Assembly (NCBI GenBank): GCA_947624445.1
Contig: CANQKF010000005.1
Coordinates: 1-64,000, forward strand
Length of the DNA: 64,000 nt
From: an uncultured Clostridia bacterium
GTDB taxonomy: Bacteria > Bacillota > Clostridia > Christensenellales > Borkfalkiaceae
Reading direction: 5' to 3'
Shown here: one piece after another, positions 1 to 7,607 of the stretch
Position numbering within the stretch: the stretch's first letter is position 1
How the letters are laid out: the number at the start of each line of letters is the position of its first letter
Position numbers and translations under genes: made by a program
The notes under the pieces: generated by a model
What the model saw: the letters and a program-made list of their open reading frames with translations, nothing else
What the model was told of the DNA's origin: nothing
Databases searched by the model: none

Positions 1-227
1 GCTATGCGCGCATGAAGGAGTTTCACGTGCACTTCTCCAAGATCCAATACGGCGCGAAGGGGGAGATCCGCCATCTCACTTTTGAGGATACGCAGTACGG
101 CCCCGAATTCGCCCCGCTCGCAAAGGCGCTGCGCGCGCTTGCGCTCGAGCCCTACATCGTCTCCGAGTCTGCGGGCACGCAGGCGGAGGACGCCGCCGCG
201 ATGAAACAGATCTACGCGGCATTATAA
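1..227 (+). CDS. C-terminal part of a TIM-barrel endonuclease IV-like protein (5' end outside window)
   Basis: The reading frame is open from the first bases of the window, so the start is missing and about 75 C-terminal residues remain. The segment FHVHFSKIQYG, the DTQYGPEF block and the closing SESAGTQAEDAAAMK match the C-terminal strands of the xylose-isomerase-like TIM-barrel family that includes AP endonuclease IV. In that family His, Asp and Glu side chains hold metal ions. The conserved glutamate of 'SES.G.QAEDA' sits where the family has its last metal ligand. Without the N-terminus a DNA-repair nuclease cannot be told from a sugar-phosphate isomerase relative. The C-terminal block looks closer to endonuclease-IV-like 'TIM barrel protein' entries. 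Confidence 0.7.
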   Translation, partial: YARMKEFHVHFSKIQYGAKGEIRHLTFEDTQYGPEFAPLAKALRALALEPYIVSESAGTQAEDAAAMKQIYAAL

Positions 228-255
228 ACGATCTCCCATATTCGGAGAATGCGGT

Positions 256-747
256 ATGTTTGTCAAAAAAATTTATATCGAAAAGCTAAGGGATCATAGA
301 GTATTCATATCGTTTCCCTCCTGTTGCGATTTGTCGAAAGAGACGGTTCGGAACAGATTACAAAAGATCGCCGGCATATTTGCGGTAAATTTTCGTGTGA
401 AACTTACAAGCAAAAATAGGGAAATCGCAAAAAGCATACAAGAAATTTTTCCTTCGGCAGATATGTTGATCGACGAAGAAAAGAAGGGCATTGTTTTGCA
501 GTTTCAGTTGCCACAAAATGATGTGATTCGACTGTTGGAAAGTGTGGACTATGACGAAACGTCGATAGAATTATTCGGATATGATGAAAATTCCAAACTA
601 AAACAAGACCGATCCGAAGAAGAAAACGATTTTGATTTTTCTATGTACATCACAGATAATGACGGTCCTTTTATTATCTTCGATCAAAAGGTATACGATT
701 TTGATAAATCGGTTGCGAAAATTAAAAAGATTCTTCTACCGCAGTAA
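256..747 (+). CDS. Hypothetical protein, AT-rich, unlike its neighbours
   Basis: I do not recognise this 163-residue protein. It is soluble, with no signal peptide or membrane segment. It is highly charged, with an acidic middle (around residues 115-130, SEEENDFDF) and a Lys-rich end. The ATG is preceded by GGAGA at a normal distance (244-248). Base composition is the striking feature: A/T-ending codons dominate (AAA, GAA, ATA, TTT), whereas every neighbour is strongly GC-rich with C/G third positions. This argues for recent acquisition or a different selective history. A strong terminator follows at 808-845. The gene appears intact; no function is proposed. Confidence 0.75.
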   Translation: MFVKKIYIEKLRDHRVFISFPSCCDLSKETVRNRLQKIAGIFAVNFRVKLTSKNREIAKSIQEIFPSADMLIDEEKKGIVLQFQLPQNDVIRLLESVDYDETSIELFGYDENSKLKQDRSEEENDFDFSMYITDNDGPFIIFDQKVYDFDKSVAKIKKILLPQ

Positions 748-807
748 TATTTGGCAAACCGAAGTAAAATGATAACAAGCTCAATATCAAGGAATTTAGC
801 AGAACGT

Positions 808-845
808 CGCGCCCCGCTCGCATCCCGAGCGGGGCGCGAATTTTT
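808..845 (+). terminator. Intrinsic terminator after the AT-rich gene
   Basis: Perfect 13-bp GC-rich stem (808-820 with 826-838, five-base loop), followed by AATTTTT. It insulates the next operon, whose promoter begins 23 bases downstream. Confidence 0.9.
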
Positions 846-867
846 CGGAAATTTTTGGAAAAAACTC

Positions 868-896
868 TTGACAGCGCGCTCCGCTTGTGCTATCAT
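868..896 (+). promoter_or_regulatory. Sigma-A-type promoter of the SPFH/ABC operon
   Basis: TTGACA at 868-873, 17-base spacer, TATCAT at 891-896. The -10 element is directly followed by, and partly overlaps in pattern with, the TGATATCA pair at 899-917, so a protein bound there would cover the start of transcription. Confidence 0.85.
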
Positions 897-898
897 GA

Positions 899-917
899 TG
901 ATATCAAAATGATATCA
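899..917. promoter_or_regulatory. Tandem TGATATCA palindromes (candidate operator)
   Basis: Two identical 8-base palindromes TGATATCA at 899-906 and 910-917, start-to-start distance 11 bases, i.e. about one helical turn, lying just downstream of the -10 box. The -10 box itself (TATCATGATG) contains a related half. Spacing by one helical turn is what a ribbon-helix-helix regulator array would use, and such a regulator is encoded in the same operon at 6060-6248. The operator role is inferred. Confidence 0.55.
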
Positions 918-934
918 CTTTTCGGAGGGATGAT

Positions 935-1885
935 ATGGAAAACAAAGAATTGAAAGTGACGGAGTACGATCGGATCAACGAGAAGCCCGCCCGCGAGAAG
1001 AACGGTTGGATGATGCTGTTTTTGATCATCTTCATCGCGGCCTGCGGAATCGCGCTCATCGCGCTCGGCGCGGCGCTCTCGGACAACGATCCGCTCATCC
1101 TGCTCTGCCTGTTGGGCGTAGTCGTCTTGCTCGTCGATGTCTTTCTCTTGGGCGGGTTTAAGCTCTTGCAGCCCAACGAGGCCTATGTGCTCACGCTCTT
1201 CGGCAAGTACTACGGCACCCTGAAGCGGGACGGCTTCTATTGGGTGAATCCGTTCTGCGCGGGCGTCAATCCCGCGCGGCTCGCCGCGGGCACCTCGCGC
1301 AAGCTCTCCCTGAAGGCGATGACGCTCAACAACGACAAGCAGAAAGTCAACGACGAAGAGGGCAATCCCATCGAGATCTCCGTCGTCGTCATCTGGCGCA
1401 TCACCAATACGGCGCGCGCGGTATTCAACGTGGAAAACTACATGGCGTATCTCTCCACGCAGTGCGACGCAGCCATCCGGCAGGTCGCGCGGCAGTATCC
1501 TTACGACGTTTCTTCCAACGGCGACGAGACCTCGCTCCGCGGCAGTTCGCAAGAGATCGCGGCGGTCTTGCGCGAAGAGCTCCAGCAGCGCACGACGATG
1601 GCGGGCATCGAGGTGTTGGAAGCCCGCATTTCCCACCTTGCCTATGCGCCCGAGATCGCGGCGGCCATGCTCCAGCGGCAACAGGCCTCGGCGATCATCG
1701 CGGCCCGTCAGAAGATCGTGGAGGGCGCCGTCTCCATGGTGCAAATGGCGCTCAATAAGCTCTCCGAGGAGGAGATCGTGGAACTCGACGACGAGCGCAA
1801 GGCGCAGATGGTCTCCAATCTTCTCGTCGTGCTCTGCGGCAACCGCGACGCCCAGCCTGTCGTCGGTACGGGAAGTATCTACTGA
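935..1885 (+). CDS. SPFH/band-7 (stomatin/flotillin-like) membrane protein
   Basis: 316 residues with two hydrophobic segments near the N-terminus (about 27-48 and 53-75). A band-7/SPFH domain follows ([20 protein letters not shown], then WVNPF and the characteristic [13 protein letters not shown] strand). It ends in a helical region with the [17 protein letters not shown] block typical of these proteins. SPFH proteins form large membrane-associated oligomers that organise or protect membrane proteins. Start chosen at the ATG with CGGAGGG upstream. It is the first gene after a strong promoter and lies upstream of an ABC-2 exporter pair, so a role in membrane homeostasis or in supporting the exporter is plausible but unproven. 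Confidence 0.88.
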   Translation: MENKELKVTEYDRINEKPAREKNGWMMLFLIIFIAACGIALIALGAALSDNDPLILLCLLGVVVLLVDVFLLGGFKLLQPNEAYVLTLFGKYYGTLKRDGFYWVNPFCAGVNPARLAAGTSRKLSLKAMTLNNDKQKVNDEEGNPIEISVVVIWRITNTARAVFNVENYMAYLSTQCDAAIRQVARQYPYDVSSNGDETSLRGSSQEIAAVLREELQQRTTMAGIEVLEARISHLAYAPEIAAAMLQRQQASAIIAARQKIVEGAVSMVQMALNKLSEEEIVELDDERKAQMVSNLLVVLCGNRDAQPVVGTGSIY

Positions 1886-1887
1886 GG

Positions 1888-2061
1888 TTCACAAAATTTC
1901 TTTTCGGGGAAAAGAAATTTCCGTGAGGGGTGAAGTGGGGTGCGTCTCACAGTCCCGTCGGCTGCAATCTTGTCCTGTTCTCAAGGACAAGAAGCCGAAA
2001 GGGTTCGGCAAATGGGGTCGCGCAGCGCAAAAGCGTGGTTTTGCTCGCGCACGAAAAGGGG
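1888..2061 (+). repeat. Tandem hairpin repeat, unit 1
   Basis: First of two nearly identical units of about 175 bases in the gap between the SPFH gene and the next gene. It opens with a hairpin (12-bp arms 1894-1905 and 1909-1920, GGG loop, flanked by TCAC/GTGA). A conserved stretch follows that contains AAGGACAAGAAGCCGAAA, a CGGCAAATGGGGTCGCGCAG block and a second small hairpin GCAAAA...TTTTGC. No convincing gene lies inside; open frames through it are artefacts of the repeat. Confidence 0.85.
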
Positions 2062-2237
2062 TTCACGAAATTTCTTTTCGGGGAAAAGAAATTTCGTGAG
2101 GGGTGAAGTGGGTACATCTCACAGCCCCGTCGGCCGCGATCTTGCCTGTTCTCAAGGACAAGAAGCCGAAAAAGTTCGGCAAATGGGGTCGCGCAGCGCA
2201 AAAGCGTGGTTTTGCTCGCGCACGTCATTATAATTTG
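2062..2237 (+). repeat. Tandem hairpin repeat, unit 2
   Basis: Second copy, 174 bases downstream of the first. Here the opening hairpin is perfect over 17 bp (2063-2079 with 2083-2099, GGG loop). The rest of the unit differs from unit 1 by scattered substitutions and small indels. That fits either duplication followed by drift or two insertions of the same element. Confidence 0.85.
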
Positions 2238-2276
2238 TTCACGAATTTTTCCTTGGCGGAAAAATTCCGTGAGGGG
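2238..2276 (+). repeat. Truncated third repeat unit (hairpin only)
   Basis: Begins with the same TTCACGAA and ends with GTGAGGGGT. The hairpin has a different stem sequence (GAATTTTTCC / GGAAAAATTC) but the same architecture, so stem pairing is kept while sequence changes. The compensating changes in both arms suggest that the hairpin itself, in DNA or RNA, is what matters. Confidence 0.7.
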
Positions 2277-2307
2277 TAAAGTACGCACGGGAGGAGGATT
2301 CGGTATT

Positions 2308-2928
2308 ATGAAGCGGTCGATCGGGATCGCCGTGGCGACCATAGCGTTGATCGCCGCCGTAGTCGGCTTCGGGATCGGGTTTTGGCGCGATATGCCCTTA
2401 ATGTATGGGATCGCGCTCTCCATCTTTCTCTTTGCGCTTGCCGCTTTCATGACGGCATGGAGCAATCGGACGACGCAAAAACAGGCGGATGAAGAGCGCA
2501 CAAGGCTAAATCTGCAGTTCGAGGAAGCCGGTTGCAACGTCTTGCTTTGGTACATTTCCTACGGCAAGCCCTACGATCTGTGCGTCCCGAAGCGCGGCAA
2601 ATGTTTTGTTGTCGATCAGTACGAGGGCGCGACGGTACGGGAGATCATTCTCGCGGGGCTGATCTCGGATGAAGGTGCGACGTATGTCTCGGACGGGGTC
2701 AGGCAGATTGCAAAGTTAAATTCCGACGATGAACTCATGGACATCTTCAACAAGCCGAATGTGCGCCGCAAAATGACCGAGACCGAGCTCGTCTCGCTCC
2801 GCGGAAAGAAGTTCGTCCTCGATCAAAAGCTCTATTCCAATCTTTGCACCGCAAGGCCGTTCCGCGCAGAATACAGCGCCTTCATGGCCGGAAATGAATT
2901 TATTGTCTACGAGGAGATCGGAGACTAA
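2308..2928 (+). CDS. Hypothetical membrane protein
   Basis: 206 residues; not recognised. Two adjacent N-terminal membrane segments (about residues 6-25 and 31-50) are followed by a hydrophilic domain of about 150 residues that begins with a charged helix (KQADEERTRLNLQFEE). A longer upstream open frame exists, but it runs into the repeat. The ATG chosen here has GGGAGGAGG ten bases upstream. It ends 9 bases before the ABC ATPase gene, so it is probably co-transcribed with the exporter. A regulatory or accessory role for that exporter is only a guess from position. Confidence 0.75.
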   Translation: MKRSIGIAVATIALIAAVVGFGIGFWRDMPLMYGIALSIFLFALAAFMTAWSNRTTQKQADEERTRLNLQFEEAGCNVLLWYISYGKPYDLCVPKRGKCFVVDQYEGATVREIILAGLISDEGATYVSDGVRQIAKLNSDDELMDIFNKPNVRRKMTETELVSLRGKKFVLDQKLYSNLCTARPFRAEYSAFMAGNEFIVYEEIGD

Positions 2929-2937
2929 AGGAATTTT

Positions 2938-3711
2938 ATGGAAGAGATCGTAAGGGCGGAGGGGCTCAAAAAGACCTTCACGCTCTCCAAGAAACAACAG
3001 CGCATCGAAAAGACGGGGGAGACCCGCCGCGTCGCAGTGGATGGCCTCTCGTTTTCGGCGTACCGCGGGGAGATCTACGGCCTTTTGGGCCCCAACGGCG
3101 CGGGCAAGACGACGACGCTCCGCATGCTCTCCACGCTGATAAAGCCCGACGCGGGCGACGCCTTCCTCGCGGGGCATTCCGTCGTGAAGGAGCCCGAGCG
3201 GGTGCGCGATATCGTGGGGTTCCTCACGAGCGATCTGAAGCTCGAGGGCTTCTTCACGCCCGATTATCTCTTCGGGTTCTTCGGCGCGATGCACGGCATG
3301 GAAAAGCAGGTCGTCGCGGAGCGCAAGCGCGAACTCTTTGCCCGTTTCGGCATCGATAAGTTCGCGGAAGTGCCCGTAAAGGACCTCTCGACGGGCATGC
3401 TGCAAAAGGTCTCGCTCGTCATCTCCATCGTCCACGACCCCGAAGTCGTCATCTTCGACGAGCCCACCAACGGGCTCGACGTGCTCACCGCGAAGGTCGT
3501 CACCGATTTCCTCTGCGAGCTCAAGGGGATGGGCAAGAGCATTTTGCTCTCCACGCACATCTTCTCGCTCGTCGAGAAGCTCTGCGACCGCGTGGGGATC
3601 ATCATCGACGGCAAGCTCGCCGCCGAGGGCACACTCGAAGAAGTCGCAAACGGCGACCTCGAGAAGAGCTTCTTCGCGCTGTATCACGAGAGAAAGGGGG
3701 AGATCGTATGA
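2938..3711 (+). CDS. ABC transporter ATP-binding protein (NatA-like)
   Basis: 257 residues with a complete ABC ATPase: Walker A GPNGAGKTTT near residue 50, signature LSTGMLQKVS, Walker B VVIFDEPTNGLD and the H-loop STHIF. The overall pattern, including the single-domain DEPTNGLD and the C-terminal GTLEE segment, matches exporters of the ABC-2 class such as sodium-extruding NatA. Its stop overlaps the start of the permease gene by 4 bases, which indicates translational coupling. Substrate cannot be read from the sequence. Confidence 0.92.
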   Translation: MEEIVRAEGLKKTFTLSKKQQRIEKTGETRRVAVDGLSFSAYRGEIYGLLGPNGAGKTTTLRMLSTLIKPDAGDAFLAGHSVVKEPERVRDIVGFLTSDLKLEGFFTPDYLFGFFGAMHGMEKQVVAERKRELFARFGIDKFAEVPVKDLSTGMLQKVSLVISIVHDPEVVIFDEPTNGLDVLTAKVVTDFLCELKGMGKSILLSTHIFSLVEKLCDRVGIIIDGKLAAEGTLEEVANGDLEKSFFALYHERKGEIV

Positions 3712-4817
3712 AACTTCTTGCGCTCATGAAGAAGGAGTTTCACCGCTTCTTCCACGATCCCCGCCTCATCGTGACGATGCTCCTTCCCGGGCTGCTCATC
3801 TTCCTCTTATATACGTTCATCGGGGAAATTTCGTATGCGGACGAGGCCCGCTCGTATAAAGTTTACGTCGCGGGGAATTCCGCGGTCGTCGTCGGCATTC
3901 TCGAACAGACGATCCTCGAGCGCGGCGACAAGGTGGAGTGGCTGCCGCTCGAAAACGAAGAGGAGGCGCGCGCCGCCGTGGAAGAGGGCGAGGCGACCGC
4001 CATCCTCAAATTCTCGGAGAACTTCGATCCGCTCGGCGAGGGCGGAAGCGTGGGCATCGTCTACGACAGGGGAAGCGAGGATAGCCTCTACTTCGAATCT
4101 ATCGCCTCCGCCGTCCTCACCGGCGTGGGCATGCGCTTTTCCATCGTGGAGGAGACCGTAAAAGAGGATGCTACGGTCGGGGCGGAGTTCCTCTCCGCGC
4201 TCCTTCCCATGCTCATCGTCTGCTTTATCTTCTCGGCGTGCATGTCCGTCACCCTTGAATCGGTGGCGGGCGAGAAGGAGCGGGGCACGCTTGCGACCAT
4301 CCTCGTCACTTCTGCGAAGCGCTCGCACATCGCCCTCGGGAAGATCATCCCGCTCGCCTGTATCTCCATGCTCGGCGCGCTCTCGAGCTTTTTGGGCGTC
4401 GCGCTCTCCATGCCCAAGCTCATGGGCGTATCCTTCGGATTTTTGGGCGGCTACTCGGTATGGAGCTATCTCCTCATGCTGGTGCTCATCTTGAGCATCG
4501 TCCCGCTCATCGTCAGCGCGATCGCCGCGGTCTCCGCGCTCTCGCGCTCGGTGAAGGAGGCCTCCGCCTATACGAGCGTGCTCATGATCCTCGTCATGGT
4601 CGTCTCGCTCGTATCGGGCATGCTGCCCTCGATGGGCGATTGGGTCTGCGCCATTCCCGTGTTCGGCGCGGTTGTCGCCATGCAAAGGGTGTTGGAGGGC
4701 GGGCTGTATCTCTGGCAATCTTTCCTCGCCGTCGGCGTCAACCTGCTCTTCACGGCGCTCTTCGTCCTTCTCATGACCAAACTCCTCTCGAGCGAGCGCG
4801 TCATGTTCGGCAAGTGA
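3708..4817 (+). CDS. ABC-2 type permease (NatB-like)
   Basis: 369 residues with the ABC-2 permease layout. There is an N-terminal membrane helix after KKEFHRFFHDPRLI, a large extracytoplasmic loop (about residues 45-165), then five or more membrane helices. The conserved coupling motif VAGEKERGTLATIL sits around residue 185. That motif is the hallmark of NatB/YhaP-type permeases. It overlaps the ATPase gene by 4 bases and should form a homodimeric exporter with it. Cation, lipid or peptide export are all possible. Confidence 0.9.
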   Translation: MKLLALMKKEFHRFFHDPRLIVTMLLPGLLIFLLYTFIGEISYADEARSYKVYVAGNSAVVVGILEQTILERGDKVEWLPLENEEEARAAVEEGEATAILKFSENFDPLGEGGSVGIVYDRGSEDSLYFESIASAVLTGVGMRFSIVEETVKEDATVGAEFLSALLPMLIVCFIFSACMSVTLESVAGEKERGTLATILVTSAKRSHIALGKIIPLACISMLGALSSFLGVALSMPKLMGVSFGFLGGYSVWSYLLMLVLILSIVPLIVSAIAAVSALSRSVKEASAYTSVLMILVMVVSLVSGMLPSMGDWVCAIPVFGAVVAMQRVLEGGLYLWQSFLAVGVNLLFTALFVLLMTKLLSSERVMFGK

Positions 4818-4827
4818 GGAGGCGGGT

Positions 4828-6063
4828 ATGCAGGAATTCATCCGACTCTTTCTCACAGGCAAGCGCGCGGAGAACATGGCAAGATTCCGCCGCATGGCCG
4901 CAATTTTCGGCGCGGTCGGCGCAATTTTGACGCTTGTGCCCGCCTTTTTCACCATCGTCACCGAGAATGTGCCGCTCACGGTCGCATTTTCCGTGCTCGG
5001 CGTGCTGTTCGGGGCGGCGACCGCGTTTTTGAAATATTACGAAGCGGCCTATGCGCGCGTTCTCGTCGAACTGCAAAACGAGGCGAATACCTACGAACTG
5101 CGCGGCGAGGCACATGCGCGCTATGAAAAGCTCTACGCCGCCTGGAGGGAGACGCTCGGGAAGCGGAGCGTCCTTCGGCCGCTCTCCGCGCTCCTCACGG
5201 GGCTCTCCTATCTTCTGCTCGCCGCATGCGCCGTCGTCTGCGCGGTATGGTCGCTTCCCTCGTTCGTCCTGCTCGTCGCCTGCCTCGTGTTCGGCATCCT
5301 TTCGGGCGTCGCTTCGGTGACGGAGACGATCTCGGAAAGCCGCGCCCGTGCGGCGCTCTACGAACGCGCGGAGCAGGAGATCGGCGAGATCAAGCGCGAG
5401 AAACTCGGCGTCTCCGAGATGAAGATCTCCGCCGAGGCGGAAAACGCGCGCGGATCCTCCGATCTTCCCGTCTCCGTCGCCATGTTTTTGAAGGACGACG
5501 TCGAGAAAGAGGAGTACCGCGTCATCAATCGGCGCAGCAGCATCATCGGGTTTTCGGTCGGCTTCGCATTGGGCGTCGCCATCATCCTCCCGATCCTTAT
5601 GGCAGGCGCATGGGAAAAGCTCGGCCCGACAGTCACTTGGCTGCTCGCGGGAAGCATCGTCGCCGCATTCGCGGGCGTGCTGTTCGCGCTGCTTCTGCCC
5701 CTCGAGGCGAAGAAGCGGGAGATCTACAAACGCAACTACGAAAAACTCGGGGAAGGGGAGGCGGATGGGCTCCGTAAGCAACTGCAAGCGGCATGGATCC
5801 GCGCGCAGAGCATGGGGAACACCATGTTCTTTATCGCCTTCGCGCTTCCCGTGGCGCTCGGCGTCATCCTCGGGCTCATCGGATATTTCAAGACGGCGGA
5901 GGTCGGTCTCGCGGAGAGCATCGGGAGCAGCATCATGGTGTTTCTCATCCCCGCCGCGATCCTTTCGGTCGTCGTTTGGATCATCATGTTCGCTTGCTAT
6001 CGGAGAAAAGTGCGCCCCGTCGAGGCGCAGCTGAAAGAGAAACTCCATGAGGAGGGGAAATGA
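4828..6063 (+). CDS. Hypothetical multi-pass membrane protein
   Basis: 411 residues, not recognised. It has about eight hydrophobic segments in four pairs: residues about 22-60, 110-160, 240-295 and 330-385. Charged, helical stretches separate the pairs (e.g. [20 protein letters not shown]). The paired-helix/coiled pattern repeats roughly in each half, which suggests an internal duplication, though I cannot confirm homology by eye. It lies 10 bases after the permease gene and overlaps the RHH regulator gene by 4, so it belongs to the operon. No catalytic motif seen. Confidence 0.8.
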   Translation: MQEFIRLFLTGKRAENMARFRRMAAIFGAVGAILTLVPAFFTIVTENVPLTVAFSVLGVLFGAATAFLKYYEAAYARVLVELQNEANTYELRGEAHARYEKLYAAWRETLGKRSVLRPLSALLTGLSYLLLAACAVVCAVWSLPSFVLLVACLVFGILSGVASVTETISESRARAALYERAEQEIGEIKREKLGVSEMKISAEAENARGSSDLPVSVAMFLKDDVEKEEYRVINRRSSIIGFSVGFALGVAIILPILMAGAWEKLGPTVTWLLAGSIVAAFAGVLFALLLPLEAKKREIYKRNYEKLGEGEADGLRKQLQAAWIRAQSMGNTMFFIAFALPVALGVILGLIGYFKTAEVGLAESIGSSIMVFLIPAAILSVVVWIIMFACYRRKVRPVEAQLKEKLHEEGK

Positions 6064-6248
6064 AGGAGACGGAGAACAACAAAAAACAAGTACCGCTTCG
6101 GCTTTCTTCTTCGCTCTACGCCGAGCTCATGCGCTGGGCGGAGGAGGATTTCCGCTCGCTCAACGGGCAGATCGAGTATCTGCTCACGGAGGCGGTACGG
6201 AAGAAGCGGGGCAAAAAGAGGGGCGATCAAGGTGATGGGCCCATATGA
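6060..6248 (+). CDS. Arc-like ribbon-helix-helix DNA-binding protein
   Basis: 62 residues. The segment [18 protein letters not shown] followed by [19 protein letters not shown] is the classic ribbon-helix-helix pattern: a beta strand with alternating polar contacts, then two helices. The Lys/Arg-rich tail is compatible with DNA binding. Such proteins bind as dimers to short palindromic half-sites repeated at about one helical turn. This matches the two TGATATCA sites at the operon promoter, so autoregulation of the operon is a reasonable inference. Overlaps the preceding gene by ATGA. No toxin partner is adjacent, so a toxin-antitoxin assignment is not supported. Confidence 0.85.
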   Translation: MKETENNKKQVPLRLSSSLYAELMRWAEEDFRSLNGQIEYLLTEAVRKKRGKKRGDQGDGPI

Positions 6249-6261
6249 GCATGTTTGCAAT

Positions 6262-6282
6262 GTATTATGCGTGACATAATAC
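6262..6282. repeat. Dispersed palindrome, copy 1
   Basis: Arms GTATTATG (6262-6269) and CATAATAC (6275-6282) with loop CGTGA. Its reverse complement matches the other copies at 12478, 35802 and 46046. It lies in the gap between the RHH gene and the next unknown gene. Confidence 0.8.
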
Positions 6283-6310
6283 TGTTCAAAGTTGATATTC
6301 GAGGTGAAAA

Positions 6311-6643
6311 ATGGACCCGATTTTGATTGCGACGGTCGTGAGTGTAGCGCTTTGGTTCCTGATGCTCGCCGCGGTGATCCTCCTGGCACGCTATAAACGC
6401 ATCTATATTTTTTCCGTGCACAGCCACGAAGTACGGGTCGAGGTGCGCGCGGGCGGCGTATTTTTGTATGTCGACGGCAGGCTCGAGGAACAGGTTTCGG
6501 GGCACAATATGCGGTTTTCAACGCTGCGCGCGACGATCGACGGCGAGGAGTTCAAAGCGCATGTGACGGCGCGCGGCGTCCGCACGCGGATCGAAGCGAC
6601 GCATGGCGGGCGGGAAGTCCCCGTCGTGCGCATGGGCAAGTAG
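6311..6643 (+). CDS. Hypothetical single-pass membrane protein
   Basis: 110 residues; not recognised. One N-terminal membrane helix (about residues 4-25) precedes a small, beta-rich, charged domain with repeated V-E-V/R-V-E alternation. GAGGTGAAAA provides the ribosome-binding site. Separated from the RHH gene by 62 bases that carry palindrome copy 1, and followed after 44 bases by another membrane gene of unknown function. The three could be one unit, but no separate promoter or terminator is evident. Confidence 0.7.
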   Translation: MDPILIATVVSVALWFLMLAAVILLARYKRIYIFSVHSHEVRVEVRAGGVFLYVDGRLEEQVSGHNMRFSTLRATIDGEEFKAHVTARGVRTRIEATHGGREVPVVRMGK

Positions 6644-6687
6644 ACCGCCGCAAGGCAGAGGGCCCGCCGGCAAAGGGGAGGCGCAAA

Positions 6688-7551
6688 ATGGCAAAAAGCA
6701 AGGAGAAAAATATCTTTACCTACGATACGTCCATGGTGACGGCGGCGATCGACGGCGAGGAATTCGTTGTCCGCCGCGCGGACCCTGCGATTTCGGCGAA
6801 GCTCGAGGCGGTGGGCACGGAGATGGAAGCTGCGCAGAAGGCGGCCAATCTGCCGCTTCCGCTGCGGATCGCGGAACTGATTTTCTTCATCATCGGGAGT
6901 TCGCTCGTCGGCGGTGCGCTCGACGCGCTTGCAGACGCCGAAGTTCCCTTTTCCACATTGGTCAAAAACGGGTTCTGGTACGGGGTCGGCTTCGGAGCGG
7001 TGGCGCTTGTCCTCGCCGCGGTGCTCTTTCTGATCGGCTATTTGCGGCGGAGGAGCGTGCTTTCGAGCCCCGCATTGCGCGATCTCAACGAGCGCAGTGA
7101 GCGGCTCGTGCGGGAAACAAGGGAGAGCCTTCTGGTGCCCGAGACCGCATTCGAGGCCGATCTCTTCGTGCCCGTGCACGTGCGGTGGCATGGCCTCCGC
7201 ATGAAACAGGTATCCAATCTGCAGGTCAGCGTCTACGCCGATAAGGACGCGATCTGCGTCGCCACGGTCGCAAAAGTCGTGCGCATTCCCTTGGAACGTA
7301 TCGAAGAGGTCGCATGCATCAGGAACAGGATCTCCTTCATGTTCTGGAACAAGGATGTTCCCTGCGGCCTCGGCCCCTATGCGCAGTGTAAGATCCGCGT
7401 CACGGGGACCGAACAATTTTCTGTCAAGCCGTATTACGCCGTCTATGTGCGGGGGAGCGATCGGTTCGTGTTCTTCATCCCGCCCTACGAGTTCGAGACG
7501 TACGCGCCGCTGCTCGGCGGCAAGGCGGCAAGCGTCGTCGAACGGAAATGA
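6688..7551 (+). CDS. Hypothetical membrane protein
   Basis: 287 residues; not recognised. A cytosolic-looking N-terminus of about 55 residues is followed by two membrane helices (about 57-78 and 95-118). A soluble C-terminal domain of about 165 residues follows, rich in beta-type alternation (e.g. VSVYADKDAICVATVAKVVR), which may resemble a PH-like fold; that is an impression only. GGGGAGG precedes the ATG. Last gene of the forward group; a bidirectional terminator follows. Confidence 0.75.
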   Translation: MAKSKEKNIFTYDTSMVTAAIDGEEFVVRRADPAISAKLEAVGTEMEAAQKAANLPLPLRIAELIFFIIGSSLVGGALDALADAEVPFSTLVKNGFWYGVGFGAVALVLAAVLFLIGYLRRRSVLSSPALRDLNERSERLVRETRESLLVPETAFEADLFVPVHVRWHGLRMKQVSNLQVSVYADKDAICVATVAKVVRIPLERIEEVACIRNRISFMFWNKDVPCGLGPYAQCKIRVTGTEQFSVKPYYAVYVRGSDRFVFFIPPYEFETYAPLLGGKAASVVERK

Positions 7552-7563
7552 TCGCATAGAAAG

Positions 7564-7595
7564 GCGGCGCCCGAATGAATTCGGGCGCCGCTTCT
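7564..7595. terminator. Bidirectional intrinsic terminator
   Basis: Perfect 13-bp stem (7564-7576 with 7579-7591, two-base loop) with CTTCT on one side and CTTTC on the other. It serves the converging unknown membrane gene (plus) and potD (minus). Confidence 0.85.
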
Positions 7596-7607
7596 CTGTG
7601 CATACGA

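Noticed and set aside
1947..2555. Minus-strand open frame across the hairpin repeats
   Set aside because: It is made of repeat-derived peptide (the same 25 residues appear twice), has no ribosome site, and overlaps the better-supported plus-strand gene at 2308.
6060..6248. RHH protein as antitoxin of a toxin-antitoxin pair
   Set aside because: No small toxin-like gene is adjacent; neighbours are membrane proteins with 4-base overlap, so operon regulator is a better reading.
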